A stretch of DNA of 64,000 nucleotides from Asterella californica (Eukaryota > Streptophyta > Marchantiopsida > Marchantiales > Aytoniaceae). The translations under genes and the position numbers were made by a program. Below, piece by piece: positions 39,430 through 51,971 of this stretch. Every line of letters begins with the position of its first letter. Position 1 is the first letter of the stretch. Under the pieces are notes generated by a model. The model saw only the letters and a list, made by a program, of their open reading frames with translations, was not told the DNA's origin and did no database searches. The stretch is from assembly GCA_036924285.1 (NCBI GenBank), contig JAYKYS010000001.1, forward strand, positions 4,996,501 to 5,060,500, read 5' to 3'.

Positions 39430-39735
39430 ATCTCTCTACCTTGTGGCATCAACGACTCGGTCATATCAACCATCCTCGAGTCCATGAGCTGAGCCACCGC
39501 AAGTATGTTACCGCTCTCTCTTCCTTCTCACTCTCTGAGGATATTTGTCCAGCTTGTGCACACGGCAAGCATGCACGCACTAAATTCTCACGTGCCAGCT
39601 CCACTCGATCCACTCGTCCTCTGGTACTGGTCCATTCTGATATTAGTGATCGCATCTCCCCTTGCACCTTTTCTGGCTTCGAATATTTCATCATCTTTAT
39701 CGATGACTACTCGCGCTACACTGTCACTCGATGGC
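39430..39735 (+). pseudogene. Copia pre-integrase and first half of integrase
   Basis: Opens with LWHQRLGHINHPRV, the gag-pre-integrase His motif, and the Cys pair CPACAHGKH that completes the zinc site. The integrase core starts with LVLVHSDISD, whose Asp is the first catalytic residue, and FIIFIDDYSRYT. After that the frame enters inverted sequence and stops at 39746. The missing central part of integrase, between DDYSRYT and the inverted C-terminal half, seems to have been lost at the rearrangement. Confidence 0.85.
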
Positions 39736-39739
39736 TTGA

Positions 39740-40445
39740 GGAGTGAGAACGTGGAGGGCGACTACTCCCACTGGACTGTGTATTGCTGGTGACTCCTCCG
39801 TCAGGACCATGACTGCTAGAGACTCCTCCTCCAGATCCAAGACCAACGGATGGGGTTGGAGCTGGACCGGTAGGAGATGGCAGAGGAACTCCCTCTGAAG
39901 AGAAACCGGGAGAGACGAACGAGACATAAGCTAGGCCAGCAGAAGGGACGGGCACAGTATGATAAAAATGGACGTCGCTCTCAGGAGATGCTTGAGTGAG
40001 TGAGAGATCAGCAGAGGGGGTGGATGTGGGAGAGAGAGTCAGAGAAGACTCATCGAAGATAACATCACGAGAGGTGAAGGTATGACCGTCAGATTTTCTT
40101 TGGAGAGGGTAACCCCTTACTCTGGCCGCTATAGCCTAGGAAGATACACTCGTGAGAGCGATCATCGAGCTTTGTGCGCTCAACCTCGAGGACCTGGGAA
40201 AAAACGCGACAGCCAAAGACGCGTAGAAAAGAGAGATCGGATCGGCGAGGAGTTGTGGAGGCATAGGAGTGCCAGAGTTCATAAGGTGTGGTCGTAGACG
40301 TGATAGCTTTAGACGGACACCGGTTCTGGAGGAAGGTGGCGCATGTGATTGCTTCACCCCAGAATGGCTTGATAAGACTGGAAGTGAAAAGCATAGATCG
40401 GACAGCATCAAGCAAGTTGCGGTTCTCGACATTCAGTTCCTCCAC
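39740..40445 (-). pseudogene. Inverted C-terminal half of the Copia integrase
   Basis: Read on the minus strand this segment gives ENRNLLDAVRSMLFTSSLI, KPFWGEAITCATFLQNRCPS, TPYELWH, LRVFGCRVF and HECIFLGYS. These are the ordered motifs of the second half of a Copia integrase and the domain behind it. They are followed by the Ser/Pro/Gly-rich linker that precedes the reverse transcriptase. All other parts of the element lie on the plus strand, so this piece was flipped in place. The left breakpoint lies between about 39715 and 39760 and the right one between about 40440 and 40516. Confidence 0.88.
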
Positions 40446-40516
40446 AACGGAACCCAGATAAAGACTACGACCCTTCATCACTGATCCCGAAGTCTCGGAA
40501 GAACACCAAGCGTGCA

Positions 40517-41350
40517 TTGATGATAACTCTCAAACCTGTACCAATGGAACCTGCTTCTTACACAGAAGCAGTATCTTCTCCTGATGTCGATCAGTGGAGA
40601 AGAGCAATAGAGGAGGAGTTAGATTCTCACGAATCTAACAACACTTGGAAGCTCACCGACTTGCCACAAGGACGCCGACCGATAACATGTAAGTGGATCT
40701 TTAAGTTAAAACTTAATATCGATGGGTCCATTGCTCGTTATAAGACGAGACTAGTGGCTCGTGGTTTCATCCAGATCTACGAGTTGGATTACACATAAAC
40801 TTTTTTCCCCTGTAGTCCGCATTCAGTCAATACGGCTCATCCTTGCCATCTCAGCGCAATATAACCTACATGTACATCAAATGGATGTTAAAACTGCGTT
40901 TCTAAATGGAACACTTAACGAGGAAATATACATGAGTGTTCCAGAAGGAGTGACTACAGCAAGGCGCAGTCAAGTATGCAGATTGCTTAAGACTCTCTAT
41001 GGTCTTAAGCAATCATCAAGAGAATGATACTTGATCATCGATAACTTCTTACTTTCTCTTGGATTTGCTAAGTCCGGTGCAGACGGAAACGTTTACTACT
41101 TGCACCAAAAACAGCACTTCGTCATCCTTGCCCTCTACGTGGATGACACTGTGATTGCCAGCAGCAGTGAGGCTCTGTTATCCCATGTAAAAGGGAAATT
41201 GAGCTCACGATTCAAAATGATTGACATCGGTCCAGTCCATCATTGCCTTAGCATTGAGATTAATTGTGATCCATCCTATGGCACTATCAGACTTAGTCAA
41301 ACTTTGTATTTGACACAGGAACTATTTCAGTTTGGCTTACACCCCTCTAG
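40517..41350 (+). pseudogene. Copia reverse transcriptase (RVT_2), frameshifted
   Basis: Begins with the region before the polymerase (WRRAIEEELDSHESNNTW) and continues with CKWIFKLKLNIDGSIARYK and LVARGF. A small deletion near 40795 shifts the frame before SPVVRIQSIRLILAISAQ. Next come the catalytic MDVKTAFLNG (about 40880-40910) and LALYVDDTV (about 41130-41156). A stop at 41025-41027 lies where a Trp would be expected (SSREW-like). Frame changes near 40795, 41028 and 41345 make it inactive. Confidence 0.88.
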
Positions 41351-42075
41351 TTACATGTGAGAAACTTTCCTCGGATGACTCTCCTGTCACTGAGGATGAA
41401 AAGAAGCTATGTAATAGTTATCTTTACCAGAGTGCAGCTGGCTCTATTAATTGGACCGCAGTATGCACTCGTCCTGATTTGTCTTATCTCATTAGTGTGC
41501 TCTCTCAGTTCATGAGTAGTCCTAGACCTAAGCACATTGCCGCTATGAAGCGGATTTTTCGTTACATCAAGAGAACTTTAAATTTATACCTTGAGTATGC
41601 TCACTCACCCCAGCCCTACTCTCTGTTCGGTTACACCGATGTTGACTGGGGAGGACATGCGGAGACAAGACGATCCACATCAGGTCATTGCTTCATCTAC
41701 TCTGGAGGAGCCATCAGCTGGTCCTCTAAGAGACAGAAATCAGTAGCCCTGTCAAGTACAGAGGCAGAATATGTAGCTCTTAGCACGAGCTGTTCAGAGA
41801 CAATCTGGTTACGTCAGCTCCTGACCGACATCGGATTGCATGTCAAGGAGCTGACCGTTACATATTGTGACAACCAAAGTGCTATGGCCCTTGTCGATAC
41901 TAGCAAGTTCCACGACCGTACGAAGCACATCGACATCCAATATCACTTCATCAAAGATCACGTCGTTGGAAAAATTATAGAAGTTAGATATTGTCCTACT
42001 GAGGACATGGTTGCAGATATTCTGACAAAGAGCTTGCCAGCTCCCAAGTTGGACTATCTACTACCAAAGCTATGA
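41332..42075 (+). pseudogene. Copia RNase H domain, open frame
   Basis: A 247-codon open frame covers the end of the polymerase connection (RPDLSYLISVLSQFM) and the RNase H. Catalytic positions are visible in GYTDVDWGG, STEAEYVAL and CDNQSAMAL, followed by RTKHIDIQYHFI and VADILTKSLP. The frame ends with a TGA just upstream of the polypurine stretch and the 3' LTR. It is the best-preserved part of the element, but it is cut off from a start codon by the frameshift near 41345. Confidence 0.85.
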
Positions 42076-42125
42076 ATGTTTTCTAGCTGAGTAATATTTT
42101 TATCCGAACTGTTACTGAGTGAGAG

Positions 42126-42380
42126 TGTTAGAATACAGTGTGAATACTCCTTGTGACAGTAACCAGTTCAGATTATTAGATGGTGATCTTTCGCAAGGTC
42201 ACCAAGGCCAAGACCCAAGGTATATTATCCAGGCCCAAGGCCATTGTACATTATTGAGTAATCATTTTACTTGGTTCTGTCCACACTCTCTTGAGGAGCT
42301 CTCCCACACTCTCATACTGTCCTTATGTCGTGACTTAGAGTTTTGCCTTAGCCTATTCTACTAGCAGTCCATTTCCAACA
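42126..42380 (+). repeat. 3' LTR of the Copia element
   Basis: A 255-bp segment begins TGTTAGAATA and ends CCAACA, giving the TG...CA ends with a TGTT/AACA inverted pair expected of Copia LTRs. It starts directly after the purine-rich GAGTGAGAG, a possible polypurine primer. No second copy was found in the window, in line with the missing 5' end, so its age cannot be estimated from LTR divergence. Confidence 0.7.
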
Positions 42381-45300
42381 CACATAAACATCTATCAGCC
42401 TTCTGTCCTCATTCTCCAGGACTCGTTCACATATATATACTATGTAAAGTACTACTAAAGGCTTGTAAGTGCTCACTTGAGTTCCGTGTCTCATGTAGAT
42501 CGTTAGTGGACAAAAATGAACACCCCTCGGAGCTCGAGGTTCCGATGCACAGTCAGAAATTCGGCTATGCTACTTTGCCTGATATAATTCGCTCCAGACA
42601 TTTCCCGATGCTCATGTATCGTCTCCCCGAGTTATTCAGTTACCACAAGACATATTCACTCCCTGCTCCTCTATTCCAGGGTCCAGAAACCTGATAGCCA
42701 GTTTGAATTGGCTGTGATGGGGCTCAAGGTCCTTGGTTTAGATGGACAACTGTTCTTGGGAACTCATGCTATTCAAGTTATCTTCAGTCTTCAGACTGGT
42801 CAACAAGCAAGGTTCAGATGCGAAGTACCCGGACTGCTTATGGAAACTAACATAAAAGCGAAGCTGATACATAAACAAAACTCCATGGTGACAATCCTTA
42901 TCCTGATCTGGTCACAGTTCCATCATACGAAGAGAGAATGAGATCCTAGAAGATGGTCAAATGGAACTGGAAACTGCATGAAATCTGATTCAGCAGAGGC
43001 AAGCTTCGTCCACTACGTGGACATGGTGTAGATTGACCATCACACTACTATCAACAATTCGTATTCTGATCATTCACCGTGCATTACTGCTTCTGTAGAA
43101 CTAGTAACTGCTTACGGAGAGACAGCCAAGGGTCTTAGACTGGTATCTCATGACTTCCCACGTCAGATACATAGTACAACGGAGGGGCTTTTGCTTTGAG
43201 TATTGGCAAGAGACCTTCAGTATATCCAATTCTAATTTGGCATTCCCGTTGATTTGTTGCGTCTCAGACATTCTCTATCAACAAACAAGTTGATACAACT
43301 CTGACATCAACAAAAGTTGCAGTATATGCAATTCTTTATCTTACTGAAAGTATTGACCCTCTTCTTTTGGGATACTTTCGTCGTTCCTCTTTATCCCAAA
43401 TGCGTTGTTAACAACGACGAAGGTCCGGTGAGAAGCTGAGGTACTCAGTTCTCTTCTTTACGTGCCAAACTTCATCAATAATTGTTATTATCATCACTAT
43501 GACACTGTGGCATTCAAGCGCTGTTCGATTGAGAGACCTAGATTTGGATGCCCAAAATTGCTGCACACTGGTTTCGGATGTGGTCGGTTGAAGTGTGCTA
43601 TTGAACTATAGATCCCGTTCAGCTGTGTCCAACTGACTTTTGTTGAGGGAATTGCCACTAACCTTCTTCTCGTGTCCACTAGTGTGTGAATTGCTAGTTC
43701 GATCTTTCCCGGTTGACAGATGGATTACCTCACCATGCCTTGTTCTTTTGCTATCATCATCTTAACTCGTTCCCCTTGCTGTTTAGTTTTGGTTTGCGGC
43801 TCTATTTTACAGTTTTAGATGCTGTCTTGCAGCGATCGTTAGGCATCACGTATTATACTGGACATCCAAGACTCATCTTGTGGGTGTTCCCCAAGTCTCC
43901 AAACAATGAGATAAAGCAAGGCCATGGAGAAGCGACGCAAGGTTAGGAACTTTTCAACGGATTATAGTTTAAACAGCTTTGCTTTGTATCGATTGTTAAT
44001 GAATTTTTACGTTATTAATAACATTTTACTGTATCATTACTTTGTTACTTTATGTAACCGCTCCTTTCGTTACTTTATGTACAGGTTCTCTGAATTACTT
44101 TGTGTCCGGAATATTAAATTTCCACTCTTTGTTAATGTTTAATAAGATTATGAATAATATTTTTTCTATTCAGTTTATTTAAGGCCTACCATAAATATTA
44201 AATTTTTCAGTTCACTTATTCTTAAGCTTACCATAAATATTAATGCTTTTCCGTTTTTTTCCTAAATAAAATTCATTTCCTATCTTTGCATACCAAAAAT
44301 GAAAAGAGATTTTTCACTTTGATTTTTGGGTAGTCCCGGACTACTACGGAGGAGTTCCGACTTTCCTTTCTCCGTCCCTCCGTCGTGGCTTGAGACCATC
44401 CCGATCCCCATGCGCAGTGTCTGAGATATGGAAGATAGACGAGAGGAAACAGGCAAGAAACTGCTAATCGGGGTGATTGGGGATCATGTCAGGTCACGCA
44501 GGACATGTTGGCAAGTGCTTATGTTGCATGCATATTCTTTTCAAGACTATGCAATTAGGTTAGGTGAAATTCAGAAACAAATGATAAGCTATTTGTTCTC
44601 TGGTATTAAGTGTTCGGAATATTACAGAGTAGTTTTCATAGTCAGCAATTCTTGAAGCTGAGAGTATTACTGTATTACAACCTATAGATCCTTCTTTCAG
44701 TCGAGATTATCTCCAACCGATGGTCTAGAACAACATAAATCAATCTCATTCCACCTTGTTTCCATGTGAATTGATCTGCTACTTGGCCACTCAGAAACAA
44801 CAGTACTCATAATTTTTGTCACCAACAAAACTCACACTTTCTCTGGGATATGACTCTTCGATCGGGTACAACGACACTCGCTGGACTCCGATCAGGGAAA
44901 AGTTACACTTATAACAATGTTATTCGTAGAGATTGATACGCCACTGAGATATGACGCAATTAACCTCAGCTGTCCCTAAACCCTAGAGTCCAGTACTTTC
45001 TTCTCTCTTGCAGTACAGTTTTCCTCGCGGGTGGTTCTCTAGAGATGAGGTCTGATAAATCTTTCCAGATTAACTCTTTCCAAACTCCTATCCCATTCAT
45101 TCGACGTTATGCAGATGACCTCGTTGTTAAGAGGAAAAATATTTAATTATGATATCTATATTTAGTTTAATTTAGTTTTAATTAATTTTATTGTTTGCCA
45201 CAATGCAGAACGTCTTCACAACGTTTCGAGGATCATACTGTTATTGAAATGAAGATTACTATTTTCAATATAATTTGATATATAGGAAATTTTTTTATTT

Positions 45301-47519
45301 TTTCGGTTATTAAAAAGTAGTTTTTGGTCAATATTGAATAATTTTTTTCCAGGTGAATCATAATTTGTAAACTTGGTGAATAGCTGTAAGTTAATTCTTT
45401 ATTTAATACATTTTAATTTGGGATGGAAAGATAGTCACCAAAACTATTTTTTGTGAGAGTTGCGAGAGTTAGGCTACTGTAAAGGTCATTTGAAGATAAG
45501 TTCCCTTAGTCTCGCAGTCCTACCACTTTGCTAAAAGGAAATAATAGTGAAAAGGGTTTTTAGTGTTTGAGAAATACTTACTCCCCTTGAATCCTTATAA
45601 TCTGACTAACGTTAGAGATAATGCATGAACATGAACTTCTCTGGAGTTTTTGCTCGATTTTTGTCATGATATTATATAAGTAAGTATGCAGAAAATATTA
45701 TCAAGTACTATGCAAAAAATATATAGTAAGTTCTAAAGAAAAATAAATTTTGGTATAAATGTTAAAATATTAATCTGACATAGATTCACAGGGCAGTCCA
45801 GACATAACCCCATATGGAGAGCGCAGCAAATGCACTTAGTTAATTCATTCATTAACTAATTAATTAATTTAATGAACATTAGAGAATGTAAACCTGCAAA
45901 TCTTCGCTTGAAGTGCAATGTGAAAGTCTCTATCTCCAGATCGATGCGGATGATGAAGTGCTCCCGTTTGTCCGTTGTAAGAGGTAATTTCATCGCATGC
46001 ATTCTCGTGCACTTTTTGAACACCAATACTTTCAAAATTTCGTTCATAATTTCAAAATAATATCAAAATTTTTTACGGGTGTCGTACGAGAATCTTTTAG
46101 AATTTGGTGTACATTCTTGTATCTCTATAAAAGAATAGTGCATAGTGCAGAGGTATGTCAAAATGTACGAAACCTCCGCAGCTATCCATTCATATCTCAT
46201 ATGAAACGCTGACTTTTCATTTGAACAGATCAAATGTGTTTAGTATCTTTCAGGTGATGTCGGAAGTTTCATTGGACAGATAATAATGTGTTTAGTATCT
46301 TTCAGCTGATTTCCGAAGTTTAGGTTCCGGCAAGAAGGGTTAGTGATAAATTGAATTCACAGTAAATTAATGTATAAATAATTACAGTTCCGGGACTCGT
46401 AACTTTAGTAGCATAGGAGTCTACTCATGCTTGATGGTTTATATCCGGGTCTTCTCTCGTTGCACTAACAGTTAATATTTATAAAAATATTTTTATTATT
46501 TTATTCATTTGATATATGATTTTTATTTAATATTTATATATTTCTCCATAACAGCAAGCGAGCAAAAGTTACCATGCATATTTTTCCAGGACTCGAAAGC
46601 TCCATGCTCTTATGCAGGTTAACTTCTTATGTTCAGCGTATGTTAAAATTTAGAATAAAAGACAATACATTACATTGTGATCTTTCAACGACTAGTTTAG
46701 CACACAAAGTACCGTTATCGTAATGGTTCAAACTTGGAGTTTAATAGTTCATAAAATGTCTAGATTACAAATTCGTATTACGAAAAGGAATTCATCAAGT
46801 TTAAGCTTATCGCAATCATCTAAAACCCAAATAGTCCTTGCATGTCGTTCTAACTTCATCGTAACCACACATATAACACTTTCTAAGTGAATGAGTGGAG
46901 GTCAATCAGTTTATTAAGCTTTGATATTTTCTAGGTTTCTAGTAATATACTGATTTCCAAAGTTAGATTTTCCTTTTTTTTCCCTTCTCCCTTTTTACTT
47001 CATATTATATCTGTATATCATTTCAATATCATTAGTTACTCATTCCTCAAACGTATTATTCTTAGACTAGTAGAGTTATAGACTTATTGCTCAGTAAACC
47101 TACCAGTATATAAGGTGAGACTTTGACTCAGTTTTGGGGTATAAGACAGCGCTATGTAGAAATACAGAGAATGATGAATAGTTCGTGAAGTTTCGTAGAT
47201 GAATCTTGATTTTTCTTGCAAGATCATTCTTGAGAGAGAGAGAGAGAATCTCTTGAAAGTGTACGTGCTACAGACATGTTGTGTACATGTCTCCCAACTG
47301 AGTGAGACTCACGGTGTGGTACCGTCAAAACCGTACTACCGAGGTCTACCCCATTATGAGAAACAAGACTGGACTAAGCTCTTACATGTTCGTCTCTTTA
47401 CCTGGACGTTCTGTCTATGATGAGAGCTCGATAGAAGCACTACTTTTTTGAGGCTTTACGTCGTCTCCTGCTGTCAAGCAATCTCGAAGCTCACTCGTCC
47501 ACTCAGATGCGCGTTAGGA
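42381..47519. other. Intergenic, AT-rich, no confident gene
   Basis: The first kilobase has ordinary composition and an exon-like plus frame at 42506-42694 that I could not assign. From about 44 kb the sequence is AT-rich with long A/T runs. A 52-bp imperfect tandem duplication begins at 46234 and 46286 (ATGTGTTTAGTATCTTTCAG in both). A GA-repeat lies near 47233-47246. A 21-base sequence at 46332-46352 is shared exactly with a foldback at 55.87 kb. Confidence 0.4.
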
Positions 47520-50500
47520 TTAGTCGGAGTCGTCGGACACGTTCGGAGTTTCCGCTGCGGATTCTTCTGTATCGGACGTCATATCTTGGAGAGAAAATCG
47601 AGTGGACTTTGGAGTGCTGGTGCGAGAGGTTTCACTCGTCCGACTGCTTCTAATGGAACTCGATGGCTGGCGAGAAGTCGACTCGAAACTGGAGCCATCA
47701 GTAGCAGTAGTCTCTGTTGCTGTTGTTGTTGATTCTTCTTCTCCCGATCCTTCTTCTTCTTCATCGCTTGTAGTAAACTTGCCATAAAGGGACGTTGTTG
47801 CTGCAGCTGCCTCTTGAGCCGCAGCGAGGAATTGCATTGCATCCAGTGTTCCGTCGACGCCAATGGATTGCATCCTGCACAGCATTTTCAGTAAATTCGA
47901 CTGGCAATTATGTTTTTCTGCACACTGGTCATGTTCGATTTAGCTTCAGATTTGCACGGGGATAGTCTGCTCATATTGAATTACAGTGCTACCAGAATGA
48001 AGAGGAGGACTTACTTCATGATCAGGTGTAATTCAAGGTGTTACCTCGTCAAATGTTCTGACTGTAGTTGCTGGAGAAACTTGGGATTCGCCGTAATGAC
48101 AAATTTATCGTCTCCTGCCTTGACAGCTGCACTTGGAATCCAAAATGGATTGAAAACCTACACGTCAACAAAGCTTAGTCTCATGAATATCGAAGCAACC
48201 TTATCAACCATTTGATTCAACAACAATGATACCTACGATCATGTGGACATATTATTTTCTGGAAGTATTTGAAAACATCATCCATCGTTAGATTTAAACG
48301 AGAATCATCACCAAAACAGGTCTGATAACTGTTTTGGTGATGATTCTCGTTTAGTCTAGACAAAGTGAGTTGATATGAACGTAACATCTCTGACCGTCCT
48401 TAACTCAAGTACTACCGGTCCCAGAGATGTAATACGGATACGTATCTGAGCAGCGCATGATTTAAAGACCCGGTAACTAAGAGCACTAGTGTAGTTAATC
48501 CCGTTTAAGTCTAAGTTGATGGGAAGGAGTAAGCTGAACGGCTATGGGCACGGACACACCAGTTTCCAAAGGTGCAAGTAAAGACTGCTGGAGACTGATA
48601 TTTTTTCATCGGCTGACTCGGAAAGTGATAGCCGGACAGGTTTCCTGTTCTGCATCTTAAACAACTCCCTCTCTCCAACCTCATTCAGACAAGCTCCATC
48701 CTTTCATATAGACATCCTTTTCCGACTCACTAACGGTCCTGGTAGATCATGGTATCTTCATTTACCAGGGCCTTTAATTTTCCCAAGACATAATACAAAG
48801 GATAATTGCTTCATCTCACTGCCAGATTTTAACTAGTGAATCTGGTTCATGGGACACTTAGACCACCTTCGAGTTAACCACTTCCTATTTCAAACGAATA
48901 TATACTTGCAGAGAGGCTGGGGCAAGACTATGAATGCTTGTACAATCGTATGTTCCCCATTTCTTTACTGAAATTCCACTTGCAGGTATGATCTGATCTT
49001 ATCATAAGCTTTTATTTCCTGACTTCTTAGTCCAGCTCGGTTTTGTGGGTCAAACCCAGCTGATGACGAAATGGTTGCAACGAGGAATCTCACCCTCGTT
49101 TCATCATACAATGAATCTTCAACTTTCACAATAACCTGACACTTGCTGAAAAGCCTTTCCTTTCTGTTTTGCCAGCATACGCAGCATCCAAGGATGCAGC
49201 AAAGAATGATCAGAAAGGCTAACCCCATGCCCATAACTCCTAAAGATGTGGTATAGAAGACCTTCGTGTACTCTGCAAGGGCCAATGTAGTATCAGTGCA
49301 GTGATTGTCTTCCGTATGGTACTTGTTGCAATGATATTCGATACACGAAATTCAGCAAAGATGAGGTATTTCTCACGGAATATGGTGAACCAAGCTCCAG
49401 CTCCCACTATGTCGAAGGTGCAACTTTTCAGTGTCCTAGCGACTGAGACTGCCTCATCAGATGTTGTGGGGTAAACCAATATCGTAAAGACAGTCTTGCT
49501 CTTCTTTCCCTGCATTTTACACAAAACTCCGATATGATCATTACTTCTTTGTCTCCATTTTCATGCAAACTGATTTTCGTTCGTGATAGTTACAGAAATG
49601 ATCTATCCTTGTTTCAGTTCAATATGGTTTATCACATTTTTTGGCTGTCATACGTATACATGGGCTGATTTTCAGTTAGACCTTAGTTCATTTACAGAAA
49701 GAATGAAAATTAAAACACAGACGAAGAAAAACAAAACGATAACAGATTATTCTCCAAGCAGGCACTGAGCTCTTTTGATAAATTACGAGTACAAGATTTT
49801 ACAAATTGACTGAAATAAATCTTCCGAAATTTTAAATAAAATTAGATAGCTATATGTAGCAGTTTCAGTTTCCAAAAGTCGTCAATGCACTATCTTTAAA
49901 CCAATAACAGTAAATCTGTAAGGATGTTAAAACGGTTACTAAACCACTTTACATCGTGGTCATCACCCTCACGAGTGACCGTACATATCAAAAACCACCT
50001 AATCCATTGGTTTATCCAGTACACTGAATCAACTAAAACCTCTTCAGAATCATCTTGCTAAAAAATTCCCGCGTGGAGAACAGACGATCACGAAATTTAG
50101 GGTTTATGGTCTCTCACTACACTTATACTAAATGAATTTAGCAAAAAACGTGCAGTTAAGATCACAACACGATTGGAACAGTAGAAGGAAAATTATTGAC
50201 TTACAGTGCCAAGGCCCTTGCCGTAGGACAGAGTCCTCAAAGCAGCATTGCACACATCGAGTGTACATAGGAATTGTATACCAGCTCCCGGCACCCATTG
50301 GTACGCATTTACGTTCATCTCGTCGTCAGGTATTGCAATCCAAAAGTTTCCTACTGCCACTTGATGCTTCACCTCAGGCAACAACTCTGGCGGGATGTAT
50401 ATCAACATCGATCCAGAGTCCACTTGGAGCACGACTTCGTACTCTGGAAGTACAGGAGTACGAGTACGGGTAGAGTTCTCACAATCATGAACGTGACAAT

Positions 50501-51971
50501 GCTTTCGAAACAAACAGCAGAAAGCGGAATAGTAACCACCCTAGATAGCTATGAAGGTTTCCTTTATCAAGGGTACGGAGCAAACACACTGAATATTATC
50601 ATGTCACCTTTTGCTCCTCCCAGAGTCTTCAGTCTATAATACTAGCAGCTATACCTGTATCATTCGTGTAAGAGTTGTTCGGAGGAGGTAGGATATCGAA
50701 ATTGTTCACGAGCACTCCCGTGAGATACACTGAGACATTCTGAATGAGGACTTCAGTTGGGCCGTTGATTATCGGCATAATGCTCACGTCATAAGTGACG
50801 TTGCTGGCAGGAGGGCCTGGATCCAAGTTTGGGTAGTTTGCTGGAGGGTCAGGTGCTTCTGGTGGTTCTGGTGGAGGCGGGAAGGGAGTTGGGCCGTCGG
50901 AGGAAGATTGCATTAGTTGACGAGTTCTGCATCTCAACGACGTCTCGTCAGTGCTCTTACCGATATGAAGCACGTTGCCGCTTCCCGAATAAGATTTATC
51001 CGTTTTCTTCTCCAAACTTCCAACGAGTTTCTTTACCACCACGTCGCCTGCAAAATGGATCCGATCATCAAACTCGAGTCTTCGAGACCCTCGACATGTT
51101 CAAATTCTGGTTGAGCTCGATGCTGGTGAAATAAATTGCTGTCTCTAGGATTAAATCAGTATCCCAGGACAGTGACTGACTTTTTTTCTGTGCCTTGCGC
51201 AAGGTCAAGGGCAAGGTCGCTCATCATCTCCTCTTGGTATCTTCTGAGAGGTACGTCTAGCAAAGGTGAGCAAGGCTGAGCAAGTAGACCACCCAAGAGT
51301 GTTCTGTTGAGCAAATTAATAACAGGGAAGGGAACATAAAAGGTGAGTCTGTCTATATGTGTGCGTGCGAGTGTCGTATGCACCTCCTGCTACAAATGAA
51401 ATGTTGGCTGACTTCGTGCCAATTGTTGCATTGGTCGAATCCATAATAGTCAAGACGAGGGTGTAAGCAGTGTGTCCTGCGATGGTGTTGGTCGGGAGAC
51501 ATGTGGCCGGCCGGTGGCCTATAGAGGTGCTTGCATCTGCAATGCCGCAGAGTAATCCGGGTACCGCACTCGCATTGACTCCTTTGCCAGCGAGCTGAAA
51601 GTGAACGTTCAAATTGAGTCCGTCAGCGCTTCAAATACTCGCAAGGTCCAGTATAGAATGAAGTTTAAGGAGTACGTAGAAGTAGGTCAAGAAATCTCCT
51701 GCAGAGTGTAGTCTCTTATCTTCATGGGCACAACACCGTCGAAGGCAGCGCAACCCGCACAAGCCACCGTGCAGGACGTGTTGGCAGCAATACAAACAGC
51801 ATCTTCGCATTCCTTCGTCCAAGTATAGATGGTGATACTGTTGTTTTGTCCCTCCTGTAGAGAAATCGTTCCCCCGGCATTATCGAAGGTGGTGCAATAT
51901 GTACTAAGTTCCACACCGGCTGTCGGAAGGACGGCACATAGGTAGAGGAGAACAAGACCTGGTTCAAACAT
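47520..51971 (-). CDS. Putative single-pass type I membrane protein, family not recognised
   Basis: Eight minus-strand exons are proposed: about 51971-51700, then 51628-51384, 51047-50655, 50443-50215 (or to 50205 by codon phase), 49509-49377, 49272-49136, 48157-48045 and 47874-47520 (stop). Phases agree from exon 2 to 8; the join of exons 1 and 2 is unresolved. Exon 1 opens with a signal-peptide-like MFEPGLVLLYLCAVLPTAG and a Cys-rich segment. The ectodomain has several N-glycosylation sequons (NAS, NAT, NVS) and a Pro-rich stalk (PFPPPPEPPEAPDPP). Exon 6 carries one membrane span (LGVMGMGLAFLIILCCILGC) followed by basic residues. The tail is Ser/Thr- and Glu-rich (SDEEEEGSGEEES). About 600 residues in all. 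Topology suggests a surface receptor or adhesion protein, but no family is claimed. Exon 6 could alternatively run to a stop at 48965, with the last two exons belonging elsewhere. Confidence 0.55.
48295..48353. repeat. Perfect 25-bp hairpin with 9-base loop
   Basis: Left arm 48295-48319 and right arm 48329-48353 are exact reverse complements; the loop is 48320-48328. It lies in the inferred intron between the membrane-span exon and the tail exons of the minus-strand gene. Any transcript would fold into an uninterrupted duplex. The arms begin TAAACGAGAATC. Confidence 0.95.

Larger units (their letters stand above)
37332..42380 (+). mobile_element. Rearranged, 5'-truncated Copia LTR retrotransposon
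   Basis: Copia domains are read in order on the plus strand: gag (37336-37575), CCHC knuckle and protease (37603-38316), pre-integrase and the first part of integrase (39430-39735), reverse transcriptase (40517-41350), RNase H (about 41600-42075), then a 3' LTR (42126-42380). Three lesions disturb this: the 5' LTR and start of gag are replaced by the 440-bp repeat; a GC-rich segment of about 1.1 kb is inserted at 38317-39407; and the second half of integrase is inverted (39740-40445). Frameshifts add to the damage. The RNase H frame is still open for 247 codons. Confidence 0.9.

Noticed and set aside
42506..42694. Possible LOTUS-type RNA-binding exon (FGYATLPDIIRS motif)
   Set aside because: Only one short motif resembles the domain; no partner exons and a stop follow at once.
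47520..51971. HAP2/GCS1 gamete fusogen as identity of the membrane protein
   Set aside because: The single membrane span, Cys-rich ectodomain and tail prompted the idea, but none of the HAP2 ectodomain patterns I know could be recognised.
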